Source of the DNA: Sulfurisoma sp.
Lineage (GTDB): Bacteria; Pseudomonadota; Gammaproteobacteria; Burkholderiales; Rhodocyclaceae
Direction of reading: 5' to 3'
Assembly: GCA_030691075.1 (NCBI GenBank)
Contig: JAUYFI010000030.1
Span: 53,621-117,620 of the forward strand
DNA: 64,000 nucleotides
Positions 32,298-43,692 of this stretch are shown piece by piece (the first letter of the stretch is position 1; the number at the start of each line of letters is the position of its first letter). A model generated the notes under the pieces. The model made no database searches and was not told the origin of the DNA. It worked only from the letters and a program-made list of their open reading frames with translations. The position numbers and the translations under genes are program-made.

Positions 32298-34025
32298 TTA
32301 CAAATCCTCCGCCAGGATCATTTCCGACAGGCCCTTGCCCGCGGCCACCATGGGGAAGACGTTGGCGGTCTGATCGGTGAGGATGTCGAGGAAGACGAGT
32401 TCGTTCTTGTGCTTGACGAAGGCTTCTCTCAGAGCGCCTTCCACATCGGCCGGCTTCTCCACGCGGATGCCGACATGGCCGTAGGCCTCGGCCAGCTTGA
32501 CGAAATCGGGCAGGGCATCGACGTAGGATTCCGAATAACGGTTCCCGTGGAACATCTGCTGCCACTGCCGCACCATGCCGAGGTAGCGGTTGTTGAGGTT
32601 CACGATCTTGATCGGCAGGCGGTACTGCTTGCAGGTCGACAGTTCCTGGATGCACATCTGGATCGAGGCCTCTCCGGTGACGCAGGCCACCGTGGCCTTC
32701 GGATTGGCGAAACGCACGCCCATCGCCGCCGGCAGGCCGAAGCCCATGGTGCCCAGACCGCCGGAATTGATCCAGCGCCGCGGCTTGTCGAACTTGTAGT
32801 ACTGCGCCGCCCACATCTGATGCTGGCCGACATCCGACGTGACGAAGGCATCGCCGCCCGTCACTTCGTAGAGCTTCTCGATCACATACTGGGGCATGAT
32901 GAGATCGGTGCCCTGCGTGTACCGCAGCGAGTTCTTGCCGCGCCACTCGTCGATCTGCTTCCACCAGGACGCCAGGCCCTTGGCGTCGGGCTTGGCCGCG
33001 GCCGCCTCGAGCAGCTTGATGATTTCGTCGAGCACGTCGGGCAGGTTGCCGACGATGGGCACGTCCACTTTCACCCGCTTGGAGATCGACGAGGGATCGA
33101 TGTCGATGTGAATGATCTTGCGCGCCACCTCGCCGAAATGCGCGGTATTGCCGATGACGCGGTCATCGAAGCGGGCGCCGACCGCCAGCAGCACGTCGCA
33201 GTGCTGCATCGCCATGTTGGCTTCATAGGTGCCGTGCATGCCGAGCATGCCGAGGAACTGGCCGTCGGTCGCCGGATAGCCCCCCAGACCCATCAGCGTC
33301 TGGGTGATGGGGAAGCCGAGCATGCGCGTGACCTGGGTCAGCTTGTCCGACGCATCGGAGAGGATCACGCCGCCGCCGGCGTAGATCATCGGCCGTCTGG
33401 CCTCGAGCAGGAGCTGCACGGCCTTCTTGATCTGGCCCGAGTGCCCCTTGACCACGGGGTTGTAGGAGCGCATCGAAATCGACTTCGGATAATGGAAGTC
33501 GCACTTGTGCGTGGTGATGTCCTTCGGGATATCGACCAGCACCGGGCCCGGCCGGCCGCTCTTGGCCAGATAGAAGGCCTTCTTGAGGGTGACGGCGAGA
33601 TCCTTGACGTCCTTGACCAGGAAGTTGTGCTTGACGCAAGGCCGCGTAATGCCGACGGTATCGGCCTCCTGGAAGGCGTCCTGGCCGATGTAGGCGGTGG
33701 GCACCTGGCCGCTAATCACCACCAGCGGACTCGAATCCATGTAGGCGGTGGCGATGCCGGTCACCGCGTTGGTCACGCCGGGGCCGGAAGTGACCATGCA
33801 CACGCCCACCTTCCGCGATGAGCGCGAATAGGCATCGGCGGCGTGGACCGCCGCCTGCTCGTGGCGAACCAGGACGTGCTTGAACTGGTCCTGCTTGAAC
33901 AACTCGTCGTAGATATACAACACCGAGCCGCCGGGATAGCCGAAAACGAACTCGACCTTTTCTTCCTGGAGACACCTGATTACAATTTCCGCGCCAGTCA
34001 ACTGCATGGTTATTTCCGAAAACAT
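32298..34025 (-). CDS. ilvB: Acetolactate synthase large subunit
   Basis: FGYPGGSVLYIYDEL, GVCMVTSGPGVTNAVTGIATAYMDSSPLVVISGQV. Confidence 0.96.
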   Translation of the reverse strand: MFSEITMQLTGAEIVIRCLQEEKVEFVFGYPGGSVLYIYDELFKQDQFKHVLVRHEQAAVHAADAYSRSSRKVGVCMVTSGPGVTNAVTGIATAYMDSSPLVVISGQVPTAYIGQDAFQEADTVGITRPCVKHNFLVKDVKDLAVTLKKAFYLAKSGRPGPVLVDIPKDITTHKCDFHYPKSISMRSYNPVVKGHSGQIKKAVQLLLEARRPMIYAGGGVILSDASDKLTQVTRMLGFPITQTLMGLGGYPATDGQFLGMLGMHGTYEANMAMQHCDVLLAVGARFDDRVIGNTAHFGEVARKIIHIDIDPSSISKRVKVDVPIVGNLPDVLDEIIKLLEAAAAKPDAKGLASWWKQIDEWRGKNSLRYTQGTDLIMPQYVIEKLYEVTGGDAFVTSDVGQHQMWAAQYYKFDKPRRWINSGGLGTMGFGLPAAMGVRFANPKATVACVTGEASIQMCIQELSTCKQYRLPIKIVNLNNRYLGMVRQWQQMFHGNRYSESYVDALPDFVKLAEAYGHVGIRVEKPADVEGALREAFVKHKNELVFLDILTDQTANVFPMVAAGKGLSEMILAEDL

Positions 34026-34145
34026 CGGGCCGCGCCCGAAAACGTGTAACCATACTGGCTCGACCGCCTCAGGTCAAGGCGTTCGCGGCACATTCGCGGC
34101 ACGCAGGCCGGGCGTAAGCCCTTATCGAAACGAGGACTTTCACCG

Positions 34146-34709
34146 CTGGCTTCCCGCACCGAACTCTCCGATTTTCTCGCCGAAGTCGAGCGGCGCGCCT
34201 TCAAGCAGGCGCTCTACGCCGTTCGCGACGACGACGTGGCGCTCGACATCGTGCAGGATTCCATGATGAAGCTGGCTGAAAAATACGGCGACAAACCCGT
34301 GACCGAGTTGCCGATGCTGTTTCAGCGCATACTGCAAAACACCATCCGCGACTTTTATCGGCGGCAGAAGGTGCGTTCGACCTGGACCACCCTGTTTTCC
34401 TCGCTGACCCCCGCCGACGACGAGGACGCCGATCCGCTGGAAACTTTGCAGCACGAAGAGGGGTCGAAGGCCAAGGGGACACCCCAGGGACTTTTCGAGC
34501 AGTCGCAACTCCTTGGTCTGATTGAGAAAGAAATCGAGAAACTGCCGCCACGTCAACGCGAGGCCTTTCTGATGCGTTACTGGGAAGAGATGGACATCGC
34601 CGAAACGGCGGCCGCCATGGGATGCTCGGAAGGCAGCGTGAAAACGCATTGCTCCCGGGCAACGCATACATTGGCTGCCGCCCTCAAGGCAAAGGGCATC
34701 ACCTTATAG
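34146..34709 (+). CDS. ECF-type RNA polymerase sigma factor (start uncertain, no ATG at 5' end)
   Basis: ALDIVQDSMMKLAEKY, LPPRQREAFLMRYWEEMDIAETAAAMGCSEGSVKTHCSRA. Confidence 0.88.
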   Translation: MASRTELSDFLAEVERRAFKQALYAVRDDDVALDIVQDSMMKLAEKYGDKPVTELPMLFQRILQNTIRDFYRRQKVRSTWTTLFSSLTPADDEDADPLETLQHEEGSKAKGTPQGLFEQSQLLGLIEKEIEKLPPRQREAFLMRYWEEMDIAETAAAMGCSEGSVKTHCSRATHTLAAALKAKGITL

Positions 34710-34719
34710 GCATCACACC

Positions 34720-35103
34720 ATGAATCAGGAAACCGAATTCGGCTACAAGCTCCGCCAGGTTCTCAACCACGGCACGGAGCATTTCGACGGCGACATCGCG
34801 AAGCGTCTGCACGCGGCCCGTCAGGAAGCGCTGGCGCATCAGCATAGCGCCGTGCGTGGCGTGCAACTGGCCGGCATCAGCCATATTTTCGCGGATGCGG
34901 TGCTTGGCCATACGCGCGCGATTCTGGCCGCCCTTGCCCTGTTTGCGGGCGCCAGCGGCAGCTACCTCTGGCATCAATTTGAACAGGCGGCCGAAAACGA
35001 GGAGGTTGACAGCGCCCTGCTGGCCGACGACCTTCCCCCGGCCGCCTATCTCGACCACGGATTTCGCGCATGGCTAGAGCGTTCCTCGCAGTCGTCTCAA
35101 TAA
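34720..35103 (+). CDS. DUF3619-like protein
   Basis: MNQETEFGYKLRQVLNHGTEHFDGDIAKRLHAARQEAL; sigma-DUF3619-DUF3106-RDD order. Confidence 0.75.
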   Translation: MNQETEFGYKLRQVLNHGTEHFDGDIAKRLHAARQEALAHQHSAVRGVQLAGISHIFADAVLGHTRAILAALALFAGASGSYLWHQFEQAAENEEVDSALLADDLPPAAYLDHGFRAWLERSSQSSQ

Positions 35104-35645
35104 CGCTCAGCCTGCTGCTGCCGCTTCCAGCAAACGCGGTCGTCTCGACGCTGACCCAACAGCCTTCCTGGGGCGAACTGACGCCACAGCAAAAGCAGAT
35201 ACTCGCGCCACTCGCCGGCGAATGGGACAAGCTTGAGGCCTGGCGCCGCAAGAAGTGGGTCGGCATCGCCCAGCGCTACCCGGCCATGAAGCCCGAGGAG
35301 CAGGCGCGCATCCAGCGCCGCATGAAGGATTGGGTCAAGCTCACGCCGGAGCAGCGCACCGCCGTGCGCGAACAATACAGGGATGTCAGGAAGGCAACGC
35401 CGGAGCAGAAGGAAGTGCTCAAGCAGAAGTGGCAGGAGTACAAGGAACTGCCCGAGGACGAGAAGACGCGTCTCAAGGCCCAGGCGGCCACCAAGCCCGT
35501 ACCGAAGAGCGTGGCCGGCAAGCCTCTGGCGCCCATTGCGTTGCCCCGCGCCGCGCCCGGAACAGCCGTGACCACGGCGCCGAGTCCGCCAGCCGCCACC
35601 CTCGCTCCGGCATCGGCGCCTCCCCCTGCCCCGCCGGCACAGTGA
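35070..35645 (+). CDS. DUF3106-like exported protein
   Basis: SWGELTPQQKQILAPLAGEWDKLEAWRRKKWVGIAQRYPAMKPEEQARIQRRM. Confidence 0.8.
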   Translation: MARAFLAVVSITLSLLLPLPANAVVSTLTQQPSWGELTPQQKQILAPLAGEWDKLEAWRRKKWVGIAQRYPAMKPEEQARIQRRMKDWVKLTPEQRTAVREQYRDVRKATPEQKEVLKQKWQEYKELPEDEKTRLKAQAATKPVPKSVAGKPLAPIALPRAAPGTAVTTAPSPPAATLAPASAPPPAPPAQ

Positions 35646-35664
35646 TCCGGCGCATTGCCTGGCC

Positions 35665-36084
35665 GTGACCGCCGCACCCCTGCCGGGCATCCGCCGGCGC
35701 CTGGCCAGTCTGCTCTACGAATCGCTGCTGCTGCTCGGCGTCTGGGCGGTCACCTTCATGCTGCCGCATATTGCGCTCGGGCTGGCCTTCGGCGTCACTC
35801 TGCCCGGCCCGGTGCTCTTCCTTCATGTCTTCGCCGTCTTCGGCGCCTACTTCGTCTGGTACTGGAGCCACGGCGGCCAAACCCTGGCCATGCAGACCTG
35901 GAAACTCCGGTTGCTGATGGCCGACGGCAGCCAACCGCCGCCCTCGCGCCTGCTGCTACGCTATGCGCTGACCTGGCCCAGCCTGCTGCTCTGCGGCGCG
36001 GGGCTGCTCTGGGCTCTGTTCGACCGCGACCGCCAGTTCCTCCACGACCGGCTGGCCGGCACGCGCATCGTGTTCAAGGGTTAA
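35665..36084 (+). CDS. RDD family protein
   Basis: RRLASLLYESLLLLG; GGQTLAMQTWKLRL; DRQFLHDRLAGTRIV. Confidence 0.85.
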   Translation: MTAAPLPGIRRRLASLLYESLLLLGVWAVTFMLPHIALGLAFGVTLPGPVLFLHVFAVFGAYFVWYWSHGGQTLAMQTWKLRLLMADGSQPPPSRLLLRYALTWPSLLLCGAGLLWALFDRDRQFLHDRLAGTRIVFKG

Positions 36085-37175
36085 CGCCGTTCCACCCACC
36101 AGATCATGGTCCACGCCGCAAGCAGGAACAGCGCGCTCGGGGTGACGGCCGCGACGACGGGAATCCAGCCGTTGATGACGCCGATGCTGGAAAAGAGCCC
36201 GTTGAGCAGATGGAAGGTGATGCCGAGCATGATGCCGGCGAAAACCTTCACGCTCACCGCGCCCATGCGGTCCTGCATGTAGGCGAAGGGCAGCGCCAGC
36301 ACCATCATCACCAGCACGGCCAGCGGATAGATCAGCTTCTTCCACAGCGCGATCTCGTAACGGTCGGTCTTCTGCCGGTTGTCGCCGAGATGGCGAATGT
36401 AGGAGTAGAGGCTGGCGATCGACATGCGCTCGGGGAACATCACCATCAGCACGGTCAGAATGTCCGGCGTCAGCGACGAACGCCACTGCTGCTCAGCGGC
36501 TCGGGCCACGCGGGCACGTTCGCCCTCGAACAGGGTCTGCACGACATTACCCAGTTGCCATCGGTTGGGAGCCACATAGCGGCCTGTTTCCGCCTCGCTG
36601 ATCGAGCGTAACTGGAAGCCGGCATCGAACTCGTAGATGCGCACCCCGCGCAGGCTCGCGTCCGGCAGCACCTCACGCACGTTGACGAAGGACAGTTCAT
36701 CCTTGACCCACAGTCCCGAGCGAAACTCCTGCGCCACCACCGAGGACAGCGCCTGCAGGCGCAACTGCTGCGCCTGACGTTCGGCTGGCGGCGCGATGAA
36801 CTCGCCAAAGATGAAGGTGACAACGGCAATCACGGCACCGATCTTCGCCAGCGTACGCAACAGGGCGCGCGTGGACAGGCCCGAAGCGCGCAATACCGTG
36901 ATCTCGGAATGGCGCGCCAGCAGCGTCAGCGCATAGAGCGTGCCGATCAGCACCGCGATGGGCATCAACTCATACACCCGTACCGGCACGGTCAGCGCGA
37001 CATAGGCCGCGACATGTCCCATGGTGTAACCACCGCGGCCGACGCTGGGCAATTCGTGAATCGCGTCGAAGAATCCGAACAGCCCGAGGAAGGCGGCAAG
37101 GATCAGGCCGGTCGCGGCATAGATCTCGCGCGCGAGGTAGCGCTCGAACACCTTGAAGCGCAGGGTCAGCGCCAT
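36081..37175 (-). CDS. lptG: LPS export permease LptG
   Basis: LRFKVFERYLAREIYAATGLIL...YELMPIAVLIGTLYALTLLARHSEITVLRASG. Confidence 0.93.
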   Translation of the reverse strand: MALTLRFKVFERYLAREIYAATGLILAAFLGLFGFFDAIHELPSVGRGGYTMGHVAAYVALTVPVRVYELMPIAVLIGTLYALTLLARHSEITVLRASGLSTRALLRTLAKIGAVIAVVTFIFGEFIAPPAERQAQQLRLQALSSVVAQEFRSGLWVKDELSFVNVREVLPDASLRGVRIYEFDAGFQLRSISEAETGRYVAPNRWQLGNVVQTLFEGERARVARAAEQQWRSSLTPDILTVLMVMFPERMSIASLYSYIRHLGDNRQKTDRYEIALWKKLIYPLAVLVMMVLALPFAYMQDRMGAVSVKVFAGIMLGITFHLLNGLFSSIGVINGWIPVVAAVTPSALFLLAAWTMIWWVERR

Positions 37176-38245
37176 AGCCGCCCCCACGAGAAAACCATCA
37201 CCCGCCGCGAAAACAGCAGCAACAGGGCAAGGAACATGAACACATGCACCGCCCAGATGCCGACGGCAAAGCTCAGCTTGCCCTGGATCACCCAGGCCTG
37301 GCTCACGCTCAGCAGGTTGCTGTAGATCATGTAGGTCAGCAGCGCAAACACCAGGTTGTTGGTGCGGCCGCCGCGTGGATTGGCGAACGACAGCGGAATC
37401 GCCAGCAGGGCCAGGTTAAGGGCGGAGAGCGGGATGCCGATGCGCCAGACGAGTTCGGCCAGATAGTCGGGCTGGCCGTTCTTCAGCAACTCGAGCGTGG
37501 AAAGATGCTTCGGTGTCTTCTCGACGCCACGCATCTCGCGCGACTCCGTGCGGATGGCATAGCGGTCGAACTCCATCACGCGGTATTCCGTGGTGCCCGG
37601 CGTGCCCTCGTAGCGCCGTCCCTTGCCGAGGACGAGAAAGCGGTCGCCATTGGCATGGGTCTCGCTAAAGCCCTCGGCGGCGGCCATCACGCCAAGGCGG
37701 CCATGCTGCACCGAACTGATGAAGATATTCTTGACGCGGCCGTCCGCGCCGGCGGCGCCCTCGACGAAAAAGACGCGCTCGGCGTTACCCGATTCCTTGA
37801 ACGCACCAGGCGAGACGCGCGAGGCATCGTCGCGCTGATCCATGCGGTTGCGGTATTCCGCGCTCTTGTTCAGCGCCCACGGTGCAAGAACGAGGGAAAA
37901 GACCGCGATCACCGCCACCAGCGGCAACGCGAAGCGCAGCACCGGGCCGATCCAGGTCAGCAGCGAAACCCCGCTCGACAGCCAGACTGCCATTTCCGAG
38001 TCGCGATAGGCGCGCGACAGCGCAAGCAGCACCGAAACGAACAAGGTCAGCGACAGCAGGATCGGCAGGTAATTGAGGGCATTGAAGCCCAGCAGCGCCG
38101 CGACCGCCTCGGGAGCAATGGTACCGCCGGCCGCGTCGCCAAGCAGGCGGATCAACTGCGTGGTCAGCAGAATCGCGAAGAGCGCGACAAATACCGTGAC
38201 GGCGTTCTGGGTAAATTCACGCTGGGCGGCGCGCCGGAAGATCAT
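37166..38245 (-). CDS. lptF: LPS export permease LptF
   Basis: MIFRRAAQREFTQNAVTVFVALFAILLTTQLIRLLG; paralog adjacent to lptG. Confidence 0.93.
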   Translation of the reverse strand: MIFRRAAQREFTQNAVTVFVALFAILLTTQLIRLLGDAAGGTIAPEAVAALLGFNALNYLPILLSLTLFVSVLLALSRAYRDSEMAVWLSSGVSLLTWIGPVLRFALPLVAVIAVFSLVLAPWALNKSAEYRNRMDQRDDASRVSPGAFKESGNAERVFFVEGAAGADGRVKNIFISSVQHGRLGVMAAAEGFSETHANGDRFLVLGKGRRYEGTPGTTEYRVMEFDRYAIRTESREMRGVEKTPKHLSTLELLKNGQPDYLAELVWRIGIPLSALNLALLAIPLSFANPRGGRTNNLVFALLTYMIYSNLLSVSQAWVIQGKLSFAVGIWAVHVFMFLALLLLFSRRVMVFSWGRLWR

Positions 38246-38356
38246 GCGGACTTTGACGTTTGGCAAAAAAACCGGAGATAATGGCCCCAAGGCATTCATG
38301 CCCCGGAAAACAACGATTTCTCCGGATTCGAGACCACCCCAGCGAGGAAATAACCC

Positions 38357-39853
38357 GTGGAATTTAGCATAAAAAGCGGCAGCCCCGAGAAGCAGCGCAG
38401 CGCCTGCGTCGTCGTCGGCGTGTTCGAGCCGCGCAAGCTCTCCGTGCCCGCCGAGCTCATCGACAATGCGGCCCGCCAGTACCTGTCCGACCTGCTGCGG
38501 CGCGGCGACATGGAAGGCAAGGCCGGCTCGACGCTGCTGCTGCACAATGTGCCGGGCACCGAAGCCGACCGCGTGCTGCTGGTGGGCCTGGGCAAGGAAA
38601 AGGAATTTCGCGAGAAGGAATACCGCAACGCCATTGCCACCGCGATCCAGACCCTCAACGAAACCGGCGGTTTCGATGGCACGGTCTTCCTGACCGAGTT
38701 GCCGGTGAAGAAGCGCGACGTTGCCTGGCGGGTACGCCAGGCAACGATGGTGGCCCATGAGACGCTCTACCGTTTCGACCGGCTCAAGTCGAAGAAGGAC
38801 GACGTGCGCCGGCCGCTACGCAAGGTGACCTTCTGCGTCGAGCGCCGCTCCGATCTGGCCGCCGCCGAGGCTGCGCTGCTCCAGGGCGAGGCCATCGCCG
38901 CCGGCCAGGCACTGATGAAGGATATGTCCAACCTGCCCGCCAATTTCTGCACGCCGACCTATCTCGCCGAACAGGCGCGGGCCATGGCCGGGGAACTCGG
39001 CCTCGACGCCGAGGTGCTCGAGCGCGAGGACATGGAAAAGCTCGGCATGCATAGCCTGCTCTCGGTCGCGCGCGGCTCGCACCAGCCGCCGAAATTCATC
39101 GTGCTGCGCTACACGGGCGGCGAGACCGGGGACAAGCCCATAGTTCTTGTGGGCAAGGGCGTCACCTTCGACACCGGCGGCATTTCGCTCAAGCCCGCCC
39201 CCGAGATGGACGAGATGAAGTACGACATGTCCGGAGCGGCCAGCGTGATCGGCGCCATCAAGGCCGCCGCCATGATGAAGCTGCCGCTCAACGTCGTCGC
39301 TGTCATTCCCGCCACCGAGAACATGCCGGGCGGCCAGGCCACCCGGCCGGGCGATGTCGTCACCTCGATGTCGGGCCAGACCATCGAGATTCTCAATACC
39401 GACGCCGAGGGCCGGCTGATCCTCTGCGACGCACTGACCTACAGCGAACGTTTCGAGCCCGATTGCGTGGTCGACGTGGCCACGCTCACCGGCGCCTGCG
39501 TCATCGCGCTCGGCCATGTCGTCACCGGCCTCTTTGCCAACAACGACAGCCTGGCCCGCGAGCTGCTCGACGCCGGCCAGGAAGCCTACGACCGCGCCTG
39601 GCAGATGCCGTTGTGGGAGGATTACCAGGAGCAGTTGCACAGCAATTTCGCCGACATGGCCAACATCGGCGGCCGCCCCGGCGGCTCGATCACCGCAGCC
39701 TGTTTCCTCTCGCGCTTCGCCAAAAAATACCGCTGGGCGCACCTCGACATCGCCGGCACCGCTTGGCGCGGCGGCAAGAAGAAAGGCTCGACCGGGCGCC
39801 CGGTGCCCCTGCTCGCCCACTTCCTGATGGCGCGCGCGGGGATCGCGGATTAA
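38357..39853 (+). CDS. pepA: Leucyl aminopeptidase
   Basis: [33 protein letters not shown]. Confidence 0.97.
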   Translation: MEFSIKSGSPEKQRSACVVVGVFEPRKLSVPAELIDNAARQYLSDLLRRGDMEGKAGSTLLLHNVPGTEADRVLLVGLGKEKEFREKEYRNAIATAIQTLNETGGFDGTVFLTELPVKKRDVAWRVRQATMVAHETLYRFDRLKSKKDDVRRPLRKVTFCVERRSDLAAAEAALLQGEAIAAGQALMKDMSNLPANFCTPTYLAEQARAMAGELGLDAEVLEREDMEKLGMHSLLSVARGSHQPPKFIVLRYTGGETGDKPIVLVGKGVTFDTGGISLKPAPEMDEMKYDMSGAASVIGAIKAAAMMKLPLNVVAVIPATENMPGGQATRPGDVVTSMSGQTIEILNTDAEGRLILCDALTYSERFEPDCVVDVATLTGACVIALGHVVTGLFANNDSLARELLDAGQEAYDRAWQMPLWEDYQEQLHSNFADMANIGGRPGGSITAACFLSRFAKKYRWAHLDIAGTAWRGGKKKGSTGRPVPLLAHFLMARAGIAD

Positions 39854-39858
39854 GCAAC

Positions 39859-40281
39859 GTGACGCGCGTCCTTTTTCTCCATGGTGCGACCGACCGGCTG
39901 GCGGCGGCAGCGCGCTGGCTGGGTGAATCCGCAGCCACAAAACGGAACGTGGTGGTCTATGCGCCGCTCGCCGACACCGCCGAGCGCCTCGACCGCCTGC
40001 TGTGGACGCAGCTCGCCACCGGCTTCGTGCCGCATGCGCTCGCCGATTCGCCGCTCGCGGCCGAGTCGCCGATCGTCATCGCCAGCCAGCTCGACACCCT
40101 GCCCCACGACCGGACCCTGCTGAATCTCGGCGACGATGTTCCACCGGGTTTCTCGCGCTTCGAGGAACTGGTCGAGGTGGTCAGCGGCGAAGATGCCGTG
40201 CGCCTGCCGGCGCGCGACCGCTTCAAGTTCTACCGCGAACGCGGCTACGCCCCGGAGTCCCGGGAAATCGGGACGCAGTGA
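39859..40281 (+). CDS. holC: DNA polymerase III subunit chi
   Basis: GTG start; VVVYAPLADTAERLDRLLWTQLATGFVPHAL; between pepA and valS. Confidence 0.9.
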   Translation: MTRVLFLHGATDRLAAAARWLGESAATKRNVVVYAPLADTAERLDRLLWTQLATGFVPHALADSPLAAESPIVIASQLDTLPHDRTLLNLGDDVPPGFSRFEELVEVVSGEDAVRLPARDRFKFYRERGYAPESREIGTQ

Positions 40282-40285
40282 AGCC

Positions 40286-40747
40286 ATGACCGACAACATC
40301 ATCGACAAGGCGGATTCGCTGATGCGCCGCCATCGAGCCTTCGTCGCCGGCGAGGCGATGCCCGCCGACAGCCCAACCGCCGTCCCGCCAGCGCCGACTT
40401 TTTCGGCGGCCAGCACTGAAGCCGAGGCCGAGGACATTCCGCTGCTGACCGAAGTCGTGGCGGATGACGCTGGCGCGATGGGACTTCCGCCGCTGGCCGG
40501 TGGCACCGACATCGAAGTCCTGCTGCGCGAACGGCTGGCCGCCGCCCTGCCGCGGCAACGTGAGGTGCTGCGCCACGAACTGGCGCTCTGGCTCGACGAA
40601 CAGTTGCCGCAGATCGTCATGCGCGTGCTCGACGGCGTCACCGACCAGCTCGTCGCCCAGATCAATACCCAAGCCCGCATGGCGCTGCTGCCCAAGCTTC
40701 AAGCCGCGCTCGAAGCCGATAATTCAGGACTGAGTACCGAGGACTGA
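40286..40747 (+). CDS. Hypothetical protein between holC and valS
   Basis: MTDNIIDKADSLMRRHRAFVAGEAM...IPLLTEVVADDAG. Confidence 0.75.
   Translation: MTDNIIDKADSLMRRHRAFVAGEAMPADSPTAVPPAPTFSAASTEAEAEDIPLLTEVVADDAGAMGLPPLAGGTDIEVLLRERLAAALPRQREVLRHELALWLDEQLPQIVMRVLDGVTDQLVAQINTQARMALLPKLQAALEADNSGLSTED
40379..40402 (+). repeat. Dispersed 24-bp repeat, in the 40286 gene
   Basis: gccgtcccgccagcgccgactttt. Confidence 0.85.
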
Positions 40748-40760
40748 GTCCAAAACCCAA

Positions 40761-40813
40761 CCCTCATCCCTCAGTCCTCATCCTCATCCCTCAGTCCTCA
40801 TCCCTCAGTCCTA
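40761..40813 (+). repeat. Tandem CCTCATCCCTCAGT repeat upstream of valS
   Basis: CTCAGTCC at 40770, 40790, 40804; inverse GGACTGAG at 40727 and 40741. Confidence 0.85.
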
Positions 40814-40819
40814 TCTTTT

Positions 40820-43609
40820 ATGGAACTTGCCAAGAGCTTTGAACCCGCCGCCATCGAGCGCCGCTGGTATCCCGAATGGGAGGCGCGCGGCTACTTCGCC
40901 GCCGGCCTCGACACCTCGAAATCCGACAACTTCTGCATCCTGCTGCCGCCGCCCAACGTCACCGGCACGCTGCACATGGGCCACGGCTTCAACCAGGCGA
41001 TCATGGATACGCTGACGCGTTACCACCGCATGCGCGGCGCCAACACGCTGTGGCAGCCGGGGACCGATCACGCCGGCATCGCCACCCAGATCGTCGTCGA
41101 GCGCCAGCTCGACGCGCAGGGCATCTCCCGCCACGACCTCGGCCGCGACAAGTTCCTCGAGAAGGTCTGGGAGTGGAAGGAATACTCGGGCGGCAGCATC
41201 ACCCGCCAGATGCGTCGCCTCGGCACCAGCCCGGACTGGACGCGCGAGCGCTTCACCATGGACGCCGGCCTGTCGAAGATCGTCACCGAGACCTTCGTCC
41301 GCTTGCACAAGGAAGGCTTGATCTACCGCGGCAAGCGGCTGGTCAACTGGGACCCGAAGCTGCTCACCGCCGTCTCCGACCTCGAGGTGGTCAGCGAGGA
41401 AGAGGACGGCTCGATGTGGGATATCCGCTATCCTTTCGCCGAGGGCGAAGGCGCGCTGATCGTCGCCACCACGCGCCCGGAAACGCTGCTCGGCGACGTC
41501 GCCGTGGCGGTGAACCCCGATGACGAACGCTACGCCCATCTCGTCGGCAGGCATGTCCGCCTGCCCCTGTGCGACCGCACCATTCCGATCATTGCCGACA
41601 GCTATGTCGACCGGGCGTTCGGCACCGGCTGCGTCAAGATCACGCCGGCGCACGATTTCAACGACTGGCAGGTCGGCCATCGCCACGGCTTGGCGCCGAT
41701 CTCGATCCTGACCCTCGATGCCCGCATCAACGAGCACGGCCCGGAAAAATATCGCGGCATGGACCGCTACGATGCCCGCAAGGCCATCGTCGCCGACCTC
41801 GAAGCCCTCGGCCTGCTCGCCTCGACCAAGCCGCACAAGCTGATGGTGCCGCGCGGCGACCGCACCGGCGTGGTGATCGAGCCGATGCTCACCGACCAGT
41901 GGTTCGTCGCCATGAGTAAACCGGCCGCCGACGGAAAAAGCATCGCCGGCAAAGCGCTGGAATGCGTCGCCTCGGGCGAGATCAGGTTCGTGCCCGAGCA
42001 GTGGGTCAACACCTACAACCAGTGGCTCAACAACATCCAGGACTGGTGCATCTCGCGCCAACTGTGGTGGGGCCACCAGATCCCGGCCTGGTATTCCGAC
42101 GACGGCCGCATCTATGTCGCGCACGACGAGACCGAGGCCTACGCGCAGGCGAAGCACGACGGCTACAGCGGCGGCCTCGAGCGCGACCCCGACGTGCTGG
42201 ACACTTGGTACTCCTCGGCCCTGTGGCCCTTCTCGACGCTGGACTGGACGCCTTCGTTCCCGGTCAAATCGAATCCGGCGCTCGACCTTTACCTGCCCTC
42301 GACGGTGCTGGTCACCGGCTTCGACATCATTTTCTTCTGGGTCGCCCGCATGGTGATGATGACCAAGCACATCACCGGCAGGATCCCCTTCAAGCACGTC
42401 TATGTCCATGGCCTGATCCGCGACGCGGAAGGGCAGAAGATGTCCAAGTCCAAGGGCAACGTGCTCGACCCCATCGACCTCATCGACGGCATCAGCCTCG
42501 ACGACCTGGTTGCCAAGCGCACAACCGGCCTCATGAACCCGAAGCAGGCCGAGCAGATCGCCCGGCGCACGCGCAAGGAATATCCGGAAGGCATCCCCGG
42601 CTTCGGCACCGACGCGCTGCGCTTCACCTTTCTTTCGCTGGCCAGCCCGGGTCGCGACATCAAGTTCGACATGAACCGCTGCGAGGGTTATCGCAACTTC
42701 TGCAACAAGCTGTGGAACGCCACGCGCTTCATGCTGATGAACTGCGAAGGCCAGGACGTCGGCCAGGACGACGACGCCGACTTCGACTACGGCGACGCCG
42801 ACCGCTGGATCGTTTCGCGCCTGCAACGCACCGAGGCCGAGGTGGCGAAGCATTTCGCCGACTACCGTTTCGACCTGCTGGCGCGGGCCATCTACGAATT
42901 CGTCTGGGACGAGTACTGCGACTGGTATCTCGAGCTGGCCAAGGTCAGTCTGCAGTCGGACAACGCCGCCCGCCAGCGCGCCACGCGACGCACGCTGGTG
43001 CGCGTGCTCGAGGCCACGCTCCGCCTGGCCCACCCGCTGATCCCGTTCATTACCGAGGAACTGTGGCAATCGGTTAGGGATCTGGCCGGGCGCCAGGGCG
43101 ACTCCATCATGCAGCAGGCCTACCCGGCGAGCGAGACGGCGCGCATCGACACGGGCGCCGAGGCCAGAATCCAGTTGCTCAAGGACATGGTCGGCGCCTG
43201 CCGTAGCTTGCGCGGTGAAATGAACATTCCCCCCGCGCAGAAGGTGCCGCTAGTCGGCGCCGGTGACACGGCAACCCTGGAGGCCGTCGGCCCCTACCTC
43301 GCCGCCCTGGCCAGGCTGACCGGGGTCGTGGCGGTGGAAACGCTGCCCGACACCGAAGCGCCCGTGCAGATCGTCGGCCAGTTCCGGCTGATGCTCAAGA
43401 TCGAGATCGATGTCGCGGCCGAACGCGAGCGGCTCGGCAAGGAACTGGCTCGTGTCGACGGCGAAATCGTCAAGGCCGAGAAAAAACTGGCGACGCCGAG
43501 CTTCGTCGACCGCGCACCCGCCGCGGTGGTGGCACAGGAGCGGGAACGGCTCGCCGGCTTCGGTGCGCTGCGCGAGAAGCTGGCCAGTCAGTTGCAGCGT
43601 CTGAAATGA
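40820..43609 (+). CDS. valS: Valyl-tRNA synthetase
   Basis: [29 protein letters not shown]. Confidence 0.97.
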   Translation: MELAKSFEPAAIERRWYPEWEARGYFAAGLDTSKSDNFCILLPPPNVTGTLHMGHGFNQAIMDTLTRYHRMRGANTLWQPGTDHAGIATQIVVERQLDAQGISRHDLGRDKFLEKVWEWKEYSGGSITRQMRRLGTSPDWTRERFTMDAGLSKIVTETFVRLHKEGLIYRGKRLVNWDPKLLTAVSDLEVVSEEEDGSMWDIRYPFAEGEGALIVATTRPETLLGDVAVAVNPDDERYAHLVGRHVRLPLCDRTIPIIADSYVDRAFGTGCVKITPAHDFNDWQVGHRHGLAPISILTLDARINEHGPEKYRGMDRYDARKAIVADLEALGLLASTKPHKLMVPRGDRTGVVIEPMLTDQWFVAMSKPAADGKSIAGKALECVASGEIRFVPEQWVNTYNQWLNNIQDWCISRQLWWGHQIPAWYSDDGRIYVAHDETEAYAQAKHDGYSGGLERDPDVLDTWYSSALWPFSTLDWTPSFPVKSNPALDLYLPSTVLVTGFDIIFFWVARMVMMTKHITGRIPFKHVYVHGLIRDAEGQKMSKSKGNVLDPIDLIDGISLDDLVAKRTTGLMNPKQAEQIARRTRKEYPEGIPGFGTDALRFTFLSLASPGRDIKFDMNRCEGYRNFCNKLWNATRFMLMNCEGQDVGQDDDADFDYGDADRWIVSRLQRTEAEVAKHFADYRFDLLARAIYEFVWDEYCDWYLELAKVSLQSDNAARQRATRRTLVRVLEATLRLAHPLIPFITEELWQSVRDLAGRQGDSIMQQAYPASETARIDTGAEARIQLLKDMVGACRSLRGEMNIPPAQKVPLVGAGDTATLEAVGPYLAALARLTGVVAVETLPDTEAPVQIVGQFRLMLKIEIDVAAERERLGKELARVDGEIVKAEKKLATPSFVDRAPAAVVAQERERLAGFGALREKLASQLQRLK

Positions 43610-43611
43610 AT

Positions 43612-43634
43612 GAGGGCCCCACTGGGGCCCTCAT
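43612..43634 (+). terminator. Hairpin just after valS
   Basis: gagggccccactggggccctc. Confidence 0.55.
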
Positions 43635-43692
43635 CTCTCGTCTTTGGCCTCCCGCCGCAATTTCGCCGAGGGGGCCCGTCACGGTGCTGTGC

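Noticed and set aside
37166-38758. 530-aa minus ORF as one protein
   Set aside because: LptF starts at 38245; the upstream extension is antisense to pepA.
40811-43069. 752-aa minus ORF opposite valS
   Set aside because: Antisense artefact; valS is unambiguous.
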